NCBI GenBank assembly: GCA_019009955.1
Contig: CM032228.1
Span: forward strand, 99,941,001-100,005,000
Length of the DNA stretch: 64,000 bases
Direction: 5' to 3'
DNA from: Riptortus pedestris
Lineage: Eukaryota > Arthropoda > Insecta > Hemiptera > Alydidae
A program made the translations under genes and the position numbers. Of the stretch, positions 35,552-46,131 are shown one piece after another (position 1 is the stretch's first letter; each line of letters opens with the position of its first letter). The notes beneath the pieces are model-generated. The model made no database searches and was not told the DNA's origin. It saw only the letters and a program-made list of their open reading frames with translations.

Positions 35552-35739
35552 TTATATTATCTTTTCTTCTCTCAGCTTAAGGATATCGTAGGCTATTGCT
35601 TTTGATAAATTTAAGTGTTTTGAAAATAAAATATCGGTGCTGATAGGCCATTCCGGAATATGAGTCTATAACTGTCTCCGTATGTCTTGAGTCACTCTAC
35701 ATTCATAAATCAGGTGGGTGAATGTCTCACTATCCCAAC
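35552..35739 (-). pseudogene. LINE C-terminal fragment, interrupted by hAT MITE
   Basis: On the minus strand one frame reads ETFTHLIYECRVTQDIR, an E-F-H-x4-C zinc-knuckle end. After one internal stop it continues with HIPEWPISTDILF and AIAYDILKLREEK to a stop at 35552-35554. This is the type of C-terminus found in non-LTR polyproteins. The element once continued into DNA now to the right of the MITE (36249 onward), where the coding match fades. Confidence 0.6.
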
Positions 35740-36248
35740 CAGTGGCGGCTCGTAGCTTAAATTAGCGGGGTTGCTGCTCCAGAAAAGTTTTAGCCTTTGT
35801 TTTAAAATTGTGTAAAAGGAAACAAAATTGTATAAAAAGAAAATTTATTCAGAAACTTGATAAAATCCTAAAAGAACAAAATCAAACATTTTTTACTTAC
35901 TTTAACCTAAATTTTTACAGTTCAAGCTGATCTATTCGGTCGGCACTGCGGGAAAGACAGTACTCTCTATCCCTTGTGGAGCTTCCTCTGAGGGCATGCG
36001 CACAAAAGCCAAACACCTCGCCGCTGGAACTGTGAAGCCTACAGTTCCATACAAAGATTTTTGTATTTTTTTTTTCCATAAACTGGGGATGGTTACTGCA
36101 TTAAGCTTAAGGATTAAATACTATACAAGTATAAAAAAGAATTAAAGAAAAAAGCCACATTATATTAAATGTTATAGATAATATCAAGTGGAAATTGGGG
36201 GTGCTGCAGTTCCACAGTGCCTATACGCGAGCCGCCACTGATCCCAAC
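35732..36248. mobile_element. hAT-type MITE, 501 bp, with perfect 8-bp target-site duplication
   Basis: The element is 35740-36240. It starts CAGTGGCGGCTCG and ends CGAGCCGCCACTG, a perfect 13-bp terminal inverted repeat. It is flanked on both sides by ATCCCAAC (35732-35739 and 36241-36248), the 8-bp duplication typical of hAT transposases. There is no coding region, so it must have been moved by a related autonomous hAT. It landed in an already decayed LINE fragment. With such clean ends it is probably a fairly young insertion. Confidence 0.93.
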
Positions 36249-37312
36249 ATACATTTTATCTAACACAAATACTAACTGGACACGGAAATACAAACTCTTA
36301 CTTATACAGATTCAAAGTTACTGACTCTAATACTTGTAAGTGTATGATTGTTTATAATTTTTAAATTTTGCATTACAGTAACTGTAGACTAACTATTAGA
36401 TATCACTAATTTGCAGGATCTCCTTGTCCTATAACAACAAAGAAGAAAGTCTCTCAAGTGGAGTTAATACACCACTACAATAAAAAAAAAAAAAAGAGTG
36501 TCTAGAAAATAAAATTTTAGCCCTGTTCACTGTTCTTTATTAAAGAATAGAAATAATTTATCTGAAAGCCAAAATTTCTCATTAGTGGATAAATGACAAG
36601 GCATATTCGTATAAAAGGGTAATGTATTTGCTGGCCACAAACAAATCTGAGTGTTGAAGTTGAGCTGTTGGAGGGGCATGCATACGGCTGAATCCCTCAA
36701 AGGATCACATCAGACTGATTACGGTCCGTTTCAATTTCCTCAGCAAGTCTACTTTATACAGCCAAAAGCAAACTTTGTCCTCCTAATGCTTTTCCAGGCT
36801 AATACCAACATAAGCCTCATAAATAAATTATAATTTGGTATACAAATAAAGCCTCTCACTCTGGAAAGGTCACTCCACTACCTTTGGCATATGATTTAAT
36901 ACGAAACAATCCAAATGAGTGCAGTATTGTATTTTGAAGGAAATAATATTATTACTGAAGGAGTACTTGTTAGAAGAGAAGGGATTGTGAAATGATAAAT
37001 CTAAATGCCATGCATATATCATCTAACTGTATGAACCTTTACACAAACGACAATGATATAGTGATTGACTTTTCATTTCGCTACTCATCTCCACCATCGT
37101 AGAAGGATTCAATCAAGATCCACTACATTCATTGTAATATACACAAATGTCAGTGAGTTGTATCCAACATACCTTCACTTATTATCATTCTGCAATTCAC
37201 TCTTATATTTGTTTCGAGTCACACCAAGGAGTTGAAAGTCATGAGTCAACCCATCGATCGCTTCCGGTGTATTCTAAAACACAACTCATAGACTTCAAGT
37301 AATAGACACTCT
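36249..37312. other. no gene seen
   Basis: The first 100 bp is probably the other side of the LINE hit by the MITE. The rest shows no recognisable gene. A 60-codon frame at 36651-36833 has no motif. Confidence 0.4.
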
Positions 37313-37870
37313 AGAAGAAAAGACATTGTACTTACACGCCTACGCACAGGACACACTAGACTAACGCATTCATATCTAATGAGCAGGGAAGATGAACCTA
37401 TATGTCGCTACTGCAACAGAACGCTGCACACAAGAAAAAAAGTCCGTCACGCAGGGGCTGCGTAAACTAAGCAGATTTCCCACGTAAAGTTATACAATAG
37501 AGAAATCTCAATACGAGTGCCGATTAGTTACGGAAACGGCCGAACTAGCTTTTGGCGGGAACCATAGCTCGTCCATTACACTTAATAAAAATGCAAATCT
37601 CTCGGTTAATATTCAAGATAGAGACTAAATGTATGTATATAACAATATTTATAGTAAATTTACTTTGCAATAAGATTGGTTCTATACAATTTTTCGTTCC
37701 GACGTATAGTAACGGAGATATTTCGAATTTTCCCCCCTCTAAACCTCCCCTCCAACTAGTCCAATTTCAGCCGTTAACGAACATGATCTTCCTTTTTACA
37801 TAAAACGATTAAATACCGAGTTTGGTGACGATTAAACAAAAATTGCGATCGCTAGAGTGTTAACAGACAA

Positions 37871-37935
<65 letters not shown>

Positions 37936-37936
<1 letters not shown>

Positions 37937-38146
37937 TAGCTCAGATACCCGGCTTCGCCCGAGAATTGATTTTAGGCTGAATGGTGATGGTATTTTTTTG
38001 GCAAGGCTTTACTTTGCATACTATTAGCAGATTTCCCTTAGGGAAATCAGCTATTGTAGTTGTACTCATGACGGAATTTTCGATTTTTTTTTTCAAATGT
38101 CCATCAATCCTACCTAGGAGATGACGAAAATGAGGTCCGTTCAAAA

Positions 38147-38200
<54 letters not shown>

Positions 38201-40231
38201 ATCTATCTATCTATCTATATATTTGTCTGTTAACACTATAGCGGTCGCAATTTTTGTTTAACCGTTACCAAACTCGATATTTAGTTGTTTTATGTAAAAA
38301 TAAAGATCAAGTTCGTTAACGGCTGAAATCGGAGAAGGGGGAGGGGGGGGGTGAAAATGCGAAATATCTCCGTTACTATAAGTCGGATCGAAAAAGTGTA
38401 TAGAATCAATCTTATTGGAAATTAAATGCACTATAAATAATGTTATATACATGTATTCTCTGTCTTGAATATTAACCGAGATATTTGCACTTTTCAGTTT
38501 TTAGCCTTCAGTAAACCCCCACTTCTACTGGTGTTACATAAACAATGCTTTTTTTATATAATAGAAGATATTAATTGAAGCCTAAATACCAAATATTGTT
38601 TTCATTGAACTTTTACTTTGTGAGATATATGCAAATACGTTCTGTTGACCCCCCTTCTTTTATTAATGGATTACTAAAATTTGAGTGATTGAGATAAAAC
38701 TAATTCGGATTCATTACAAATTACACCAGGTGCTTTAGTAAATTGTTTTAAATGAAATTAATATGATATATTCAGATATATATCATTAATTATTTGTTGT
38801 TCCGGTCTTTCTATGCAGCGCTACGAGGCTGGCTTGCCTGTTTGGTTACAATTCAGCCGTTTTCCGTTGAGAGATTATTAATTTGTATTGTACCCCTACT
38901 GAGCAATACGGTAGTGTTACCTGTATATATATTTATCTATTGTAAACCTTCGCGTGGGAAATCTGCTTAGTTTACGCAGCCCCTGCGTGACGGACATTTT
39001 TTGACATTTACCCGTCCTAGTGTTTTGGATTTATACCCGTTATTGGTGTGGATTTATTAATAATAAAATTATTTTTTTATGTAAGACTTCACTGTCCTCC
39101 ATATTGTCATATTTCCCGTCTCCTGTGCATTGTGCAAAGATTTCAGTTATTAAGCACAAAATATTAACATATATTTGAATTTATTTTTCCAGGTGAAGTA
39201 CCTTGTAGTTCAAATTAGAAAGAATTGTTGAGCATATCAATAATTCTACGCAAATTACTTGCTCCAGACATTGTTCCTGGAGAAATGTATAAAACAAAAG
39301 TTACTCTAAATAACAAAGTAAACAACTTTTGTTATGTGCACGTTTGTCGAAAAACAAATAGACAAAGAAATATCGCGAATTTATATTTCAGGCCTCCCTT
39401 ATAACCCCCACTCCTGTTCTAACCTAAAAACTTTAATATAGCTTATAATCATGGAAAAATTAATGCTGATTGACATACCGAGGTTTGTTAAGTTCGGTTC
39501 AATCGTTAGTGCCCAATAAAATAGTTGACTCCCGCTTTAGTTTCTATTGTATATCTCGTTTATACATTGTTAAATACAAAAATGAATATCAGAAAAGTTA
39601 CTTCAAATAAAAAAATAAACAACTTTTGTCATGTGCATATTTGCCGAAAAACCAATAGGAAACGAAATACCGCTATTTTTAATTTCTGGCTTCCCTTACA
39701 ACCCCCACTCCTGCCCGTCCCTAGAAATGTTGGTATGGCTTGTTATAATGAAAGCGTTAGTGCTAATGCATATACCGAGTTTTATTTATTTCGGTTGGGT
39801 CTTTTGCCCCAAATAAAATTGTTCACTTCCGCTATAGGTTTTAGCGTATATCTCGTTTCTAATTCGCTATACGAAAAAAGAGTAAATAACAAAAGTTACT
39901 CTAAATAACGAAATAGACAACTTTTGTTATGTTTGCATCATATTTGCCGAAAAACCAATAGGAAACGAAATATCGCCATTTTTAATTTCAGGCCTCCCTT
40001 ATAACCCCCACTCCTGTTCGTCTCAGAGGATATTAATATAGCCTAAAGTCTACGTTGGGTTAGTAGTAATAGACATACCAAGTTTTATAAAATTCGGTTC
40101 AGCCGTTGCGTGAAAAAGTAACAAACAAACACACACGAAAGAAACAAAATGCAGTTATGGTGTCTCTGACATGTGAAACGAAAAGTTAACATGAAAATTC
40201 GCGAAAAAATCAATGTACAGACAGAGGTTAC

Positions 40232-40237
<6 letters not shown>
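37936..40237 (+). mobile_element. P-family repeat, inserted in (TA)n, itself split by a family H copy
   Basis: It starts CTAGCTCAGATACCCGGC (37936) and ends ACAGACAGAGGTTACAATTT (about 40238), with (TA)n on both sides. After the inner H copy (38026-38995) the text resumes in register with other P copies (TTGACATTTACCCGTCC). The 3' part has three tandem units of about 300 bp (from about 39290, 39586 and 39890), each with GGAAACGAAAT and CCCACTCCTG landmarks and an ATAACAAAAGTT-type hairpin. The end region has AAATTCGGTTCAGCCGTT and AACAAACAAACA, a motif common in insect repeats. I know no clear family name. Frames of 61-127 codons inside it are not genes. Confidence 0.7.
38026..38995 (+). mobile_element. 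family H copy (inner), long form
   Basis: It starts AGCAGATTTCCC at 38026 and ends GACGGAC at 38995, inserted in a P element between T residues (flanks ..CTATT and ATTTTTTGAC..). The P text on both sides joins cleanly with no target duplication beyond T's, as expected for Helentrons. It has (TA)n at 38149-38198 followed by ATCT repeats, then a longer right half than the 566-bp form, with extra DNA from about 38520 to 38930. The terminal hairpin ACGCAG-CCC-CTGCGT is intact. Confidence 0.85.
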
Positions 40238-40295
<58 letters not shown>

Positions 40296-41164
40296 TTTAA
40301 CGGACCTCATTTTCGTCATCTCCTGGGTAGGATCGATGGGCAATTGAAGAATTTCTTCGAAAATCGCGTCATGAGTACGACCTCAATAGCTGATTTCCCT
40401 TAAGGGAAATCTGCTGTAAACGTACCCATGGCCCACAAATCTATGCGAACTACTAGCCGACAGTAGCCAATTCATAGATGATGTTTTTAAGTATTTAAGA
40501 AATAATGGATTATTTGATGAAATATAAAAGCTATTATTTACCATTATGAAAGTTGTATATAGCAAGCACTGTACGTGGAATATAAGTTTTTCCTCCTTCC
40601 AGTTTAACTATTTATAGTTTTTCTTTTAGTTTTTTTTTGTTTTATTTTTATTTTGTTTGTTTTTTTCCTCATGTTGTAAATATACTAACAATTTATATTT
40701 AGTTTTGTCCATTCTATTTATTTTGTACATTTGTAAAATTTAGCTCTGTAAAAATTTAATATTTATTTAATTTTGTAAAATTATATTCTAACATGTTAAA
40801 AGATGAATAGCGGCATCTCAAATAAATAATAATAATAATAAATCACCACTCAGAATAATTGGCTTCTTCACAGAGCGTTCAAGATGGTCTGCAGATCCAT
40901 CCTGATTTACTCAATCCGATTATTGCCCGAACATTGTGTATTATTAATCGAACAGACTTTTACAATATATTTATCTTCTCCGTCATCGGACAACCCGCTC
41001 GACTATCAGGAAACACAGCAGTCGGAAGGGCCGAAATCCCAAGCATTGAAATGTTTCCCATTTTAACAATGCAATTTTTCAGACTATTACTAGAATAGTT
41101 AATTTCACGTATCTTACGTGGTATACCTAGAAACATGAATTTCATCTAGACAATAGAGCTTTAA

Positions 41165-41278
41165 TTAGTGGCAAACAGGATTAAATAAAATTCTTAGTTC
41201 CATCTTGGGTAAAAAGGGTGGAAACCAAACATACACCGCCGCGATTAGCCTTAGTAACACAAAGTGGACGTCAGTAAA
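41165..41278 (+). mobile_element. tRNA-derived SINE, 3' fragment
   Basis: TTAAATAAAATTCTTAGTTCC, AAAAAGGGTGGAAACC, GATTAGCCTTAGTAACAC and AAGTGGACGTCAGTAA match the 3' body of the SINE at 8.4 kb in order. The tRNA-like head is absent. Confidence 0.6.
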
Positions 41279-41420
41279 AAACTTTCTTTTTTTTTTTGGA
41301 ATAATGGGAAAAAACATTTAGCGGAGACATATTTTTTAATTAGTATTTTTCAGTGGTATTTATATGTTTCAGTAAAAAACTACTCATGAGGCAATTGAGT
41401 AACAACTTGAATAAAAAAAA

Positions 41421-41872
41421 ATCCGTCACGCAGGGGCTGCGTAAACTAAGCAGATTCCCACGTGAAGTTTTACAATAGAGAAATTTCAGAATAGAGAGTC
41501 AAACAGTTACGGGAACGGCCCGAACTAGCTCTAGACGTGAGTTTTCACGACTAGACCCGAGCCGATCTCATCTCAGAAGCTGAAAACAGAAAAATGCAAA
41601 TATCTCGGTTAATATTCAAGATACAGAATAAACGTATATAACATTATTTATAGTAAATTTAATTTGCAATAAGATTGATTCTATATAATATTTCGATCCG
41701 ACGTATAGTAACGGAGATATTTCGACTTTTCGAAAATCCTCCCCTCTAAACCCCCCCTCCCACTGGTCCGATTTCGCCATTAACGAACTCGATCTTTATT
41801 TTTGCATAAAACGTTTAAATATCGAGTTTGGTAACGATCAAACGAAAATTACGACCGCTAGAGCGTTAACAG

Positions 41873-41930
<58 letters not shown>

Positions 41931-42048
41931 CTGTTAACGCCCTTAAGGGAAATCAGCTATTGAGGTCGGACTCATGACGCGAGTTTCGAAAACTTTCTTC
42001 AAATGTCCATCGATCCTACCCAGGAGATGGTGAAAATGAGGTCCGTTC

Positions 42049-42101
<53 letters not shown>
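41421..42101 (-). mobile_element. family H copy, rearranged (right half joined to an inverted left half)
   Basis: The minus-strand right end (TCCGTCACGCAGGGGCTGCG) begins at 41421, and the right half runs to the (TA)n tract (41881-41922). Beyond the tract the sequence folds back: a 12-18 bp inverted copy of the tract's flank, then a left-end part in the opposite orientation (CCTTAAGGGAAATCAGCT at 41941 onward, to ATGAGGTCCGTTC) and a second (TA)n (42056-42101). A normal copy would have its left end in the other orientation, so this is an inversion at the microsatellite. Confidence 0.75.
41863..41940. repeat. 78-bp perfect palindrome with (TA)21 core
   Basis: GCGTTAACAGACAATATA (41863-41880) and TATATTGTCTGTTAACGC (41923-41940) are exact complements around 42 bp of TA. 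It marks the inversion point in the rearranged H copy. Confidence 0.9.
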
Positions 42102-42103
<2 letters not shown>

Positions 42104-42104
42104 T

Positions 42105-42500
42105 CCGATGAGTAGAAGTGTGGGGTTTACTGACGGTTGAAAACAAGAAAGTAAAAGTAACTAATTTAATATTTAAGTTACTACCCTCCCTCCCATTCCT
42201 GATCCGAATTCAACCATTAACGACGATGAAGTGTTGAATGAAACGATTAAATAAACATTTTCGAGTTGAACCATAAAATTTTAAATGATAACGTCATCAA
42301 ATATTTGCATGTACCTCCCCCAGTAAAAGATCAACGAAAACAAGATTTCGAATCTAAGCTTTCAATGAAGTGGTTCATGATATAACAGCTTATTGTTAAT
42401 ATTACATGAGCTGGAGTGGGAGTTTACTGAAGGCCAAAAACTATAAAATCCAAATATATCGGTTAACATTCAGTATACAGAACCAGATTATTATTTCCCT
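42105..42500 (-). mobile_element. family H fragments, diverged
   Basis: Two blocks of right-half family H text on the minus strand are recognisable. The first has GTGGGGTTTACTGACGG and CCATTAACGACGATGAAG. The second has GGAGTGGGAGTTTACTGAAGG followed by AAATATATCGGTTAACATTCA. There are no ends. Confidence 0.45.
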
Positions 42501-42814
42501 TAAGAGCGACCACTAGATATACAGTTGTACTAAGATAACAGACGGGCAAAACAACGAAGAATATAGGTTCGTTTTAAAGATTTAATTAGTAGTACTTACA
42601 AATATAAAAATGGAATATAAATATGACAATAAGAAAATCCAATATGACCCCGGAAGGATTATTTTATTGGCAGTAACGACGCAAGACCACACCGTAAAGG
42701 ACAGTTCGGTCATACGTGTAAATCTACGCCATGAGAAAAACAAACTCCCTCCAGGTGAATCGTCAATAACCATTACCCGACAATTGATTTAAAAAAAAAA
42801 AAGCTTGTACACAC

Positions 42815-42869
<55 letters not shown>
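42815..42869. repeat. (CT)n(AT)n microsatellite
   Basis: About 28 bp of CT followed by about 28 bp of AT. It lies just before the second R2-like RT fragment. Confidence 0.9.
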
Positions 42870-42894
42870 GGTGTTTTACCTATATATATCATAG

Positions 42895-43945
42895 GGTCTT
42901 CAAATCAGAAAAAAATAACCATTGATGTTAAGAAAGGGGTAGCCCAGGGAGCGCCACTATTACCAGTAATATTTAACGCTGCAATAGATTTTATTCTCCA
43001 AGAACTGTCTCAAAATGAAATTGCAACTACTTACGGTTACCCACTTGTAAATGGCTTACCAAACCTTACAGTTTGTCGTTTTGCAGACAATATTGCCTTT
43101 ATAGCAAAGGATGAAGAGTTTTCTGAACATTTCCTTCACAAAATCGGGTTGGAAATAAACAGTAGCATGTGTAAGGCCATCAAGATTGAAAAGGGCATTC
43201 TGAAAAAGATATTATTTCAACAATTGATGGCTTTAAAATTGATTCCACAGGTAACAGGGAAAAAATAAAATATTTCTGAATTAATTTTGAAGAAGAGATA
43301 AGACTTGACGAACCAATATAATGGATACACTTGTTAACAAATTAAACTTACATTGTTCCAGTCCTTAAATGATGGCAGATCAAAAACTGAATATTATAAA
43401 TCAACAAATATGGCCCACTATAATTTATCCACTCCAATGTGGCCCTCTTAAAGACCAAAAACCATCGTTTATTGTGAAAACAAACAAAGTCATCACAAGC
43501 TGTATCACAGAAATTCTCTCTCTTCCTTCTGACACTCCTGATACAATGATCTACGAGTATGCACAAAGAAACTTGCGAGTATTGGGCTTGTTCAGGGCTG
43601 AATGGGAAGCCTTCCTTCAACACCTCAATATTTGCCTGACCCTCATCAATGATAATAATGACTATTTCATGGCGTCAAAAAACATCGAAGAAGAAGTATC
43701 CCAATGATTCAATGGTTTATATTTCGAAAAAAAATGCTAAAATTGATGTCAGAAAAATCGTCAAGAAGTTAGGTAAAACTCGTTTGTCGAATGGAGTTCC
43801 CTCCCAACCACAAAGTAAGAACAGACATAGCCCAACTAATTAAGAGGGCCAAAAAGATTGGGAAGTCTATGAAGATGTTACGTGCAAGCCGTCTGATGGA
43901 TCACCGAAACGAGCAGACATAATAATAATAATAATCAAAGAATAG
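42895..43945 (+). pseudogene. R2-like or related non-LTR retrotransposon, RT and C-terminal fragment
   Basis: An RT frame reads KKGVAQGAPLLPVIFNAAID (GDP box altered to GAP), then FADNIAFIAKDEEFSE. The catalytic FADD-type box has its second Asp changed to Asn. Frameshifts follow, then LNFEEEIRLDEPI and a long frame 43369-43707 with ITEILSLPSDTPDTMIYEYA and LGLFRAEWEAFLQHLNICL. A last frame reads FPPNHKVRTDIAQLIKRAKK and ends RLMDHRNEQT with its stop inside a (TAA)n tail at about 43919-43935. The GLF.A.WEAF region resembles R2-group proteins, but there is no zinc knuckle or endonuclease, so the clade is unsure. Degenerate and not functional. Confidence 0.7.
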
Positions 43946-44070
43946 CAAACGAAGGATCATCCTAGGTGCCATAATAAGGTCCGAAACAAATATCAACCAA
44001 CCAAACAGAAGTAGACGAGGAAGAGAGGAGGATTTATGAACCTTGGTGTGGGTATTTCAAGAAAAATAAA

Positions 44071-44651
44071 GTCCGTCGCGCAGGGGCTAGATAAACTAAG
44101 AAGATTTCCCACGTAAAGTTATACAATAGAAGAATTTCCATACGAGTCCCGACACAGTTATGGAGACGGCCGAACTAGCTTTCGGCGGGAACGAATAGAA
44201 CCGACCATAGCTCGCCCGTTAAACTTTATAAAAATGCAAATATCTCGGTTAATATTCAAGATAGAATAATTGTGTATTACTATATTTATAGTAAATGTAA
44301 TTTGCAATAAGATTGGTTCTATACAATTTTTCGATCCGACATACAGCAACGGAGATATTTCGTATTTTCGAAAATCCTCCCCTCTAAACCCCCCCCCTCC
44401 CACTGATCCGATTTCAGCCGTTAACGAACTTGATCTTTCTTTTTACATAAAACGATTAAATACCGAGTTTGGTGACGATTAAACAAAAATTGCGATCGCT
44501 AGAGTGTTAACAGACAAATATATATATAGTTTTGAACGGACCTCATTTTCGTCATCTCCTGGGTAGGATCGATGAACATTTGAAGAATTTTTTCGACAAT
44601 CGCGTAATGAGTACGACCTCAATAGCTGATTTCCCTTAAGGGAAATCTGCT
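44071..44651 (-). mobile_element. family H copy, complete
   Basis: Both ends are present on the minus strand: GTCCGTCGCGCAGGGGCT at 44071 and GGGAAATCTGCT at 44651. It is short (581 bp) with a minimal TA tract at 44518-44528. The flanks are A-rich on this strand (AAAATAAA left, AAAATGG right), consistent with T-T target sites. The first hairpin arm carries substitutions. Confidence 0.8.
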
Positions 44652-45857
44652 AAAATGGAGCGTGAAAAGTTTGCAATATCCCAGAGATCAGCTGAAGTTT
44701 TAACAGAACTGGGATTGTCCACAGTAGACCTCCAGTATTTATCTATTGTGGTAATCAAGCTTTGGGGAGAATTATAAATTATCATTTATATAAATGAAAG
44801 CACCACCCTTCCACATGGCTCATCAAAATTTAATTGGAATTTCTTGTTTTAGAAATAATTAAAAAAAAAAAAAAGAGAGATTTTTTCAAGATTACCCACT
44901 TAGGCAGATTAGGAGGTTGTCCCTGATGAGACCCTCCAGAAGGAGGGCAGCTTGTTTTGTTTTTGTGTATGTTTGCAAAACCAGCATACATCTTGATACG
45001 CTAATCTAATATTCAATGTTTGTTGAGTTTTTAACCGTACGTTTGAATGTAAAGAATTGGCATAAGAAACAAATGACCTGTAAATTACATACGCGGTAGT
45101 TTATTTGTAATTATTTTGAATTGATTGTAAATGTCGTAAAATAATAATTATATATTATTTATTTTAAAGGATAAAAATACTTCCATTAATAGAGACATAA
45201 TCTTTCACTGAATGTGTTCTTGAGGGAAGAAAAAGACAGCATTACAACTCAGCCCACTAAATCCCTCTGTAATGACAACCTGAGAGAAATTCTCGGGCTA
45301 ACCCATTCTTCTCTATTCACGTCATTCCGTTCTTGTGTCTATACCGAAAAACCTATTTATTATGTGATTGGATACTATTTATATTGAGGACAACAGCTTA
45401 ATATACTTTTTAATTTGAATTGCAGATAAAGGAAAAGCAAAATTCTCAAATATCATTAATCGCTCTACAGTCTAGATCACCATTCATATAATAAAGTTCA
45501 GACAAACAACCTATTCTTTATTTCTATCATGTCCCAAATCTCTGCCGGCAATACTCTTTGTCTCCTAGGTTATAAACACTTAAATGCCATATGGGCAATT
45601 CGAATTACTAAGTGCATTACTAGAATGACAAAAGACGAAATCCACAAAAGAAGAACACTGTCATATCCAATTCAGTGTTTCAAAGTACTATACGTAGAAT
45701 GGCAGGTATTAAGACATTATTTTATTTGTTGATGAATAGAAGAAGGGGTTTACTCTGGAGGCTGAAAGAAATGCCAACTTAGTCATAACTTGAGCCCAAA
45801 AAAAAAAATTAAGAGCAAAATTCATAGTAGTAGTAGATCAACAAGAGTGTGTTTGCA
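44652..45857. other. no gene recognised
   Basis: A 40-codon open frame directly after the H copy (44655-44777, starting MEREKFAISQRSAEVL) has no clear match that I know. The rest is AT-rich and shows no repeat family. Confidence 0.4.
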
Positions 45858-46131
45858 ACCAGTCTTATTGCAAATATAGAAATCTATAAATGTTGTTATG
45901 TACATGTGTTCATTATCTTTAATATTAACGGAGATATTTGCGTTTTTTAGTTTTCGGCCTTCAGTAAACCCCCATTACTCATGCCATATCAACAATAAGC
46001 TGTTATATTATGAAGCACTTTAATTGAAGCCTAAACAACAAATATTGTTCTCATTGAACTTTTATGTCATGAGATAAATGCAAATACGGGGCAAGTGGGA
46101 AATTAGTTAACGCAGCCCCTGCGTGACGGAC
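45858..46131 (+). mobile_element. family H right-end fragment
   Basis: It starts within the right half (AGTCTTATTGCAAATATAG) and has TTCAGTAAACCCCCATTAC, CAACAAATATTGTTCTCATTG, the terminal hairpin ACGCAG-CCC-CTGCGT and GACGGAC at 46131. The subterminal repeat has decayed (GGGAAATTAGTT). It is 5'-truncated. Confidence 0.75.

Larger units (their letters stand above)
37442..40415 (-). mobile_element. family H copy (outer), split at its (TA)n by a P-family element
   Basis: The minus-strand right end (GTCCGTCACGCAGGGGCTGC) starts at 37442, and the right half runs to about 37870, where (TA)n begins (37871-37935). The left half reappears at 40292-40415 after a second (TA)n tract (40238-40291) and ends with GGGAAATCTGCT at 40415. 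The DNA between the two TA tracts is a P-family element that itself holds another H copy. The outer copy sits in the LINE at 37313-40842. Confidence 0.8.
37313..40842 (+). pseudogene. LINE 3' end, split by a 2.97-kb nested composite
   Basis: The left part (37313-37441) reads RRKDIVLTRLRTGHTRLTHS and then EDEPICRYCNRTL in one open frame. Coding is broken by family H DNA at 37442-40415. The right part resumes with ELLADSSQFIDDVFKYLRNN and GLFDEI to a stop near 40529. It continues through a T-rich 3' UTR to an (AATAA)n tail ending near 40842. The C-terminus matches the LINE ends at 15.6 and 47.9 kb, which shows both pieces are one element. It is 5'-truncated. Confidence 0.8.

Noticed and set aside
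37941..38201. 86-codon and similar frames with runs of IYIYIY
   Set aside because: They are translations of (TA)n tracts in family H copies (also at 34188, 40173, 41943 and 57875).
39525..39908. 127-codon frame similar to a 103-codon minus frame at 61999-62310
   Set aside because: Similarity between two frames could suggest a gene, but both come from the same P-family tandem unit, other copies are interrupted, and composition follows the repeat.
42582..42792. Overlapping 60-63-codon frames on both strands
   Set aside because: Neither shows a known motif. Such overlaps arise by chance.
43895..43925. Hammerhead-ribozyme-like text (CTGATGG..GAAAC) with GTCTG/CAGAC arms
   Set aside because: The core needs CTGANGA and a paired stem II. 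Here the A is G and no stem forms, and the text is explained as the coding end of the RT fragment.
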